From the NCBI GenBank assembly GCA_001466705.2, contig LATX02000001.1:806001-870000 (forward strand): 64,000 nucleotides of DNA. The letters run 5' to 3'. The position numbers and the translations under genes were made by a program. The DNA comes from Moniliophthora roreri (lineage: Eukaryota; Basidiomycota; Agaricomycetes; Agaricales; Marasmiaceae). Positions 58,900-64,000 of this stretch are shown here, in pieces. Position 1 is the first letter of the stretch, and each line of letters begins with the position of its first letter. The notes under the pieces are model-generated. The model was not told the DNA's origin, did not search any database, and worked only from the letters and a program-made list of their open reading frames with translations.

Positions 58900-59829
58900 A
58901 TGTCAAACCGCAGACCCCAAATCCCCCCATTCAAAAATCCAATTCGTAAATCATAATTAATCTCCAGATTTCAGCTTCAAATTTGACCGAGTTGCTTCCA
59001 GATTTCGACCATGTTCGTCGGTCTAACAAGTGGGTGTGCAACATATGTCCCCAGCACCCCAAGGAAATGAATACCGACCAAGCCCTGTTTCATGAAACAA
59101 CCTCGCAACATGCACACAACCTTGAGGTTCTGCAAGACCAGTCAGCTTGGTGGAATCCTCTCCAGACCAGCTGGGAGTCGTGGAACCACCCGATCGAACA
59201 AGATCTCCCCTTAACCAAGGATGCGATGAAAGACCGCGAACACCGCTATTTTGCCGACCAAGTCGATGATTTAGTACCATTTTGGATTAGAGGCGTTGAG
59301 GCCGCAGAACGGGGTGGTCAAGTATCCAAGTTATCCGATTTCCTGGAATCTCTGGAGGATCGTTACAATACCAATACGAACGTATGGCCGCCTCGTGTTC
59401 ACAATCCCTGGCGAAACCCGGACGCGCATTCGTTTATTGGGGGCCGAGATCACGATTGGGAACAGAAATCGGCAGGTCATAACGACGGATGGGGTCTTGT
59501 ACATGTCAATTGGGACTCCCAGGCCAAATCTCTTTCGAGTTGGGACAGCAACGAACAAAACATCTACAACGTGTCCGAGAATCGGACGACTCGTCGGAGT
59601 GAGCCTAGGGAAGGAGGTTCTGGCGACCTATATAACTTTGTGGAAGAGATTGCCGTTCAGGAGGCTGCGGATGAGCAACGGAAGCGACAAATGCATTCGT
59701 TCTTTGAGGTGCAGAAATACGTTATTATCGTCGCGTCACGCTGGCTTACCGCCTTCACAGCTATCCACGGATGAAAAAGTCAGAAGAATTGACGACCTGA
59801 TTCGGACTTTGCATGCTCTACAGGAGTAA
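58900..59829 (+). CDS. Zinc-finger-like hypothetical protein
   Basis: Three exons. The start MSNRRPQIPPFKNPI (58900) is joined by a 58-base intron to HFDHVRRSNKWVCNIC. The Cys/His spacing (CNIC, later LFH and SQH) looks like a C2H2-type finger, within PQHPKEMNTDQALFHETTSQ. The rest is Trp/Asn-rich (AWWNPLQTSWESWNH, NPWRNPDAHSFIGGRDHDW) and ends FFE to LSTDEKVRRIDDLIRTLHAL across an intron of 50 bases. I know no domain for the middle part. Divergent from the C-terminal zinc-cluster gene. Confidence 0.6.
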
Positions 59830-60063
59830 ATCTTGGTTCTTGGTGCTTGACGTTTCTACCATGCTTCATCTCATTTCACGTACATGCCATGTAAGTCTGG
59901 TTCGATCTCTGTATTAGGAATCTAAATCCGGGAGATAATTTACTGCCTCACTTGCCCCGCTCACAGCCACTGGAGTGCTCCGCACTACCGAAAGCAATGA
60001 CTTCATGCCGACTCTAGCCTATAAAACCGATCGTTCCTCCACTTATCTTTCACAGCTACTATC

Positions 60064-60923
60064 ATGTCTAATATTCACGTTTTGCCACTACCGGATGGAT
60101 GGGTTAAACAAACACACGAATCTGGGCACCCGTACTATGTGAGTAACTCTTCTATGCTACTACATACCTCGAGGTCCCCTACTCAAAGTACATGAAATGA
60201 ACAGGTTGATACCCGAGCAAACCCGCCGAGATCTATATGGGTGCACCCTTACGAAGATGAACAATACCTATCCGAGCACCCTGAAGCACGAGAGAAAGTT
60301 CGTCATACGAGCGTAAACGCCCCACCTCCACCTTTCTATGACCAACGTCATTCACACGATGGTCAAGCGAATGCGAAAGGAATTAACCCTAGCATTCAGC
60401 CCAAACGGAAACGAGGCTTTTTCGGTAAACTGAAGGATAAGGCAATAGGGACGAAGGAGGAGAGGGAAGCGGAGAAACAGCGGATTGCTACGGTAAGTGC
60501 GATTTTTTCTTTGGTGTATCCTTTGGATTCGACCGATATGTATTAGCTTCAAGCGCAGCGACGTCAACAGATGATGGCGCAAAGAGCTTCGTATGGACCC
60601 GGTCCTCAATACCGGTACGCACAACAACCGCAATATGGAGCTCCGTATGGGCCTTCTCCGTACGGTTATGGTCCACAACCTGGTATGGGTATGGGTGGTC
60701 GGAGAGGTGGTCTGGGGGGAGGCGGCATGGCATTGCCACTTCTTGGAGGTCGGTGTGAAAAAATAGCATCTAGTCTGCTGATAGCCAATGGTATTTAGGT
60801 ATGGCCGGTGGCCTGCTACTCGGCAGTGCTTTGGATAATGATTATGGTTATGATGGCTATGGTGGCGGAGATTATGGCGGAGGTTTTGACGATGGCGGTG
60901 GATTCGATGGAGGGTTCGATTAA
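60064..60923 (+). CDS. WW-domain protein with Gly/Tyr-rich tail
   Basis: About four exons. The N-terminus MSNIHVLPLPDGWVKQTHES joins to YYVDTRANPPRSIWVHP, which has the two conserved tryptophans and the proline of a WW domain, a binder of proline-rich peptides. Then a Lys/Arg/Glu region (KRGFFGKLKDKAIGTKEERE) and a low-complexity tail of Tyr, Gly, Pro and Gln (QYRYAQQPQYGAPYGPSPYG). The last exon is GGGLLLGSALDNDYG and a Gly/Asp tail to TAA. The tail resembles prion-like sequences; function unknown. Confidence 0.75.
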
Positions 60924-61124
60924 AAAGGGTGTCTTGAGCACCAAGGATATGATTTCAGACTTTCTCTTCTTTTGGATTTTCTTTGTTCTTGTAGCCTTCT
61001 TCAGTGAACATACACGTACCCAAAACTTGTATCTCTCTGTTTCTGTATTTGTAGCAGTAATGTGGGGGTTGTCCCTAATTTTGAAATAGACGCCCAAAAA
61101 TTTTGTTGATCGCAACCTCCGTTC

Positions 61125-62148
61125 ATGACTCGCATTACAAACTTTGGTCGCAAACGAAAGTACTTGGAATCTACTCCCCATCAACAACCACCACCAATCG
61201 AGCCGCCCGGTGCAGACGGGGCTCCACCAAAAAAGAGAAAACGAACCAGCAAGAAACGCAAAGCCGGTGGTAATACGGAAGTAGGTCCTTCAGACGATGA
61301 AGGAGATGGTGAAAGCCCTTCCGGCGAAAACACCGGGAAACAGAAGAAGGAAAAGGGATTCAAGAGAAAAAATAGGGATCGTGCGTTTTACCCTCTGTGT
61401 AGACAAGTTCTACCGTTCACTCACGTTTCGCAACTCGAGCCTCAGCTTCGGAATCGCGTAGACTCAAACGAATAGCCGAACGTAACGCTGCGACAACTTG
61501 TTTTGCTTGTCGGGGAAAAGGACATTCCGCCAAGGATTGTCCAAAAAGCGGAGGCACAGAAGGGGGAAACTCGAAACGGAGTGTAGGGATCTGCTATAGG
61601 TCAGCGTGCGATGTCTCCTCTGCTCGCAGTTTCTCGGTATTAATCGCTCTTGTGGTCTAGATGTGGATCTGCACGACACAACCTCTCCCGCTGTAAAAAG
61701 CCGGAGGATCCGTTGAATCCTTTACCTTTTGCGTCGTGTTTTGTATGTAACGGGAACGGACATTTAGCATCTAAGTGTCCTGAGAACCAAGAGAAGGGTG
61801 TCTATCCAAATGGAGGGTGTTGTAAGCTGTGTGGAGAGACGGCACATCTGGCGAAGGACTGCGGGCTGAGGAAGAAAGGTGCATCGGCTTGCCTTCCATG
61901 ATTTCGTATACTGACACCTTACTTCAGACACGAACACGCTTTCAACGGTGATGGGGATCGAACAAAGCATTGGGGCGGATGAAGATGACTTCCATATTAT
62001 AGGCCGCAGAAAATTCGAATTGGATCGGGAAGAAAAGCGGGTGGAGAAAGTTCATCGTTCGATGGACGTCAGGGTTGGGGCGCAGTCTGGTGTAATAAAG
62101 CCGACTGGGAAAAGCGGTATTGCACCGACGAAGGTGGTGTACTTCTGA
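61125..62148 (+). CDS. ZCCHC9-like zinc-knuckle protein
   Basis: About four exons. Start MTRITNFGRKRKYLEST, a basic region, then CCHC zinc knuckles: CFACRGKGHSAKDCPKS, CGSARHNLSRCKK, CFVCNGNGHLASKCPEN and CKLCGETAHLAKDC. The first is CX2CX4HX4C. They bind RNA in related proteins (human ZCCHC9, yeast Air-type knuckles). The end is KVVYF, stop at 62146-62148. Human ZCCHC9 is nucleolar and linked to Pol I and ribosome biogenesis, which fits the general theme of Utp22 nearby, but no link is proved. Confidence 0.8.
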
Positions 62149-62418
62149 TCTCTGCTTCTTCAGATCCGTGTACATTGTGCGTGTGCTCAATGCATCAGAA
62201 GATGCATCGTCAATACACTGTTAGGGATCACGGTTGCGATTCTTCCTGATATGGGCATAGTAATGGCGGTACTTCCCGCTGACATGCCGTCACTGAATTC
62301 CTTATTGCTCGTCGCTAACCTGAAGGGACCAGATACTGGGTCCCGGGATAAACAAGCATGTGGCTATGCATGCTCTCCTCTTTTAAACTGTACTTCCAAC
62401 TCCTTCATTCGATATCAG
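62149..62418. other. Intergenic, left copy of duplicated flank
   Basis: About 270 bases before the F-box-like gene. Short blocks here recur near 63740-63947 (see right-edge repeat). Confidence 0.5.
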
Positions 62419-63682
62419 ATGGACTCGTTGGCAGCAGAGCTAAGACTGCAGATTGTTCGAGAGGTAGGTTTGCCAGCCGTCCACTATTTCTATGCTAATT
62501 TGTATGTGTTTAGGTATGGGACACTAGCGATCTCAAGGTCCTTCGATGCGTTAATTGGTCCTTCTGTTCTTTAGTCGACCCGATCTTGTTTGCTGCTATC
62601 AGAGTCGATACGAAGACAGAAGACCAATTAGTCAAAGGTTTTGAGCTCTTAAAGTCGATATCCATTGAGGGAACCCGAATTTCCCGCCATGTCCGAAAGC
62701 TGATTATATGCTGTGAAGACACGATGATGGCTCGGCACTTTTCCTATCCCAATTTCTGCGACTTGAATGAGAAGGAGATGCGGGCTGCAGAAGTTAGAAA
62801 GAAAGAGAGAGCACAGAGAGCACAGAAACTCTTGAACGAGTCTCTTTCCGCTGCTGTTCGAGCTCTCAAGAATCTAAAGGCCGTTAAGTGAGTTGCTTTG
62901 CCAACTAAGCTCTGGTCTCTCATGGATTCTAACAGGAGATTAGGGTAGTTGCCGGCTGGCAGGCGTTGTCTCCTGCTTCCATCTGGTCCACATTCCAAGC
63001 AGAGCACATCCGACTTCAGGAAGTTGAATCGCGTGGCAGGATTGATGGTTCAATTCTGGACTACCTAAATAATTTTTCTGGGCTGGTCAAATTGAAGATT
63101 CAGAGCGTTCACACAAGTTCGGACGAAGAGACGGACAGCCTCGCTACTTATTTCAACAGTACCATTTTACCGAGACACAGGGAGACACTGGAAACACTCG
63201 TGGTCACTGGACACGAGGAAGGTCTCTGGTCATTTGGAGAGCACAATGCCCAAGAGTATGCCCGTTGTGTCAATCTGCGCGAACTCGAGGTCTGCCTCAA
63301 TCGCGCAGACATATCAGCGATGACATCTGGAGCGAACACACTAGTCAGTGCCCATTTACACAATATAACCCTGTACTAACCATCGATCTATTAGTCGCGC
63401 TGTTTGCGCCTCGGATATCAGCTTTCGAAGCTGTCGTCGTTGAGACTATGCTCCTCAGCTAGTAAAGCAAATAGGGGCGCAAGATGTGGGAATCCCTTCA
63501 TGCAGCATGGACGAAGGATGCGGGAGCTCATGGACGATGGTATCCGCAACTTTACTGTGCCTAGCATCACTCGTGATCTCCAGTTGACTGCTGATGGTCG
63601 GATTTACGTCCTCGAAAGGGACGACAGTGGACTTGGGAGATATTCCCCGTCAACTATGCAGCCGAGGTTGTTGTTTTTCTGA
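62419..63682 (+). CDS. F-box-like hypothetical protein
   Basis: Four exons (62419-62463, 62514-62887, 62944-63343, 63395-63682) sum to 1107 nt, 368 aa in a closed frame. It begins MDSLAAELRLQIVREVWDTS and then DLKVLRCVNWSFCSLVDPIL, the pattern of F-box-like agaricomycete proteins (a Leu-Pro-Glu-Leu-like start, then a helix pair), followed by a leucine-rich region (LDYLNNFSGLVKLKIQSVHT). No domain confirmed. Its flanks and start are repeated at the right edge of the window. Confidence 0.55.
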
Positions 63683-63739
63683 AGTGATGTTCATAGTGGC
63701 TAGAAAGAAAGCATGGTAGTTCGAGTGTGATGGGATTTG

Positions 63740-63947
63740 TAAAGGTAGTGTATTTCTGATTCCACCTTTTGTACATCCTGCGGATACTCAATACATCGTG
63801 AGACTTTATCAACGTATTGTTCGAGGGATCAAAGCGGATTATTCCTTCTCGAAGTGACTCACCAACATCTAATGTCTTTGTGGCATACAGTATATATGGT
63901 ACCCCTCCACGTTCATTCAACCTCGTCCCTCCTTCGTCGGCTCCCCG
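63740..63947 (+). repeat. Partial copy of ZCCHC9 3' end and F-box-like promoter
   Basis: GTAAAGGTAGTGTATTTCTGAT here resembles the ZCCHC9 stop region, and ACTCAATACATC with a following GTTCGAGGGATCA-type block resembles the promoter of the F-box-like gene (62200-62250). The similarity is by eye. Confidence 0.5.
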
Positions 63948-64000
63948 ATGAGTTCACTGGCAATAGAACTGCGATTGTAAAGGATTCAAGAGGTATGGCT
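63948..64000 (+). CDS. Partial second F-box-like copy, cut by window edge
   Basis: ATGAGTTCACTGGCAATAGA gives MSSLAIELRL, close to MDSLAAELRLQIVREV of the upstream gene. Read straight through, TAA follows codon 10; a GTAAAG there could instead be a splice donor, so the copy may be intact or broken. The rest is outside the window. Confidence 0.4.

Noticed and set aside
1..64000. tRNA, rRNA, CRISPR, transposase or reverse transcriptase genes
   Set aside because: I scanned for their motifs and found none that I could support; short look-alike sequences lie inside coding exons.

Overview
The window looks like ordinary nuclear DNA of a mushroom-forming basidiomycete (Agaricomycetes). Nearly every gene is cut by short GT-AG introns, mostly 45-65 bases. 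Intergenic gaps are small. The protein families are fungal housekeeping families plus basidiomycete-type F-box and Zn2Cys6 proteins. I see no rRNA or tRNA gene, no CRISPR array, no intact transposon gene and no bacterial or viral segment. The species cannot be named from this sequence alone.

Layout, left to right. 0-6 kb: an Ima1-like inner nuclear membrane protein (-) is head-to-head with a SNAP43/SNAPC1-like snRNA transcription factor (+), followed closely by a KRE6/SKN1 glucan-synthesis protein (+). 6-14 kb: five minus-strand genes: acyl-CoA dehydrogenase, mitochondrial N-acetylglutamate synthase (ARG2 type), an F-box protein, and a secreted propeller-like protein, with a small inverted-repeat element carrying telomere-like repeats between the last two. 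15-25 kb: a UBE2O-type ubiquitin-conjugating enzyme, a gene I cannot place, and a MAM3/CNNM membrane protein. 25-34 kb: exocyst subunit Sec3, an unplaced nuclear-type protein, and the TPR protein TTC27/Emw1. 34-46 kb: a CSC1/OSCA channel, a REEP/Yop1-like ER-shaping protein, a Zn2Cys6 activator, an SH3BGR-like thioredoxin-fold protein, and an SDR. 46-57 kb: Utp22/Nrap (ribosome biogenesis), seipin (lipid droplets), two conserved unknowns, and an LCCL-domain membrane protein. 57-64 kb: a protein with a C-terminal Zn2Cys6 cluster, a zinc-finger-like protein, a WW-domain protein, a ZCCHC9-like zinc-knuckle protein, and an F-box-like gene whose upstream region and start recur at the right edge as a second, incomplete copy.

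The genes do not form one pathway or a secondary-metabolite cluster. The unusual features are structural: four very small exons (7, 8, 14 and 23 bases) that are needed to keep conserved motifs intact; the inverted repeat with telomere-like core near 12.3-12.6 kb; a 12-C run touching the ARG2 start codon; a repeat of GCGTGAG motifs in a regulator's promoter; and a tandem duplication at the right edge. Gene models were built by hand from conserved motifs and splice signals; where I summed the exons the reading frame closed, and elsewhere exon edges are approximate.
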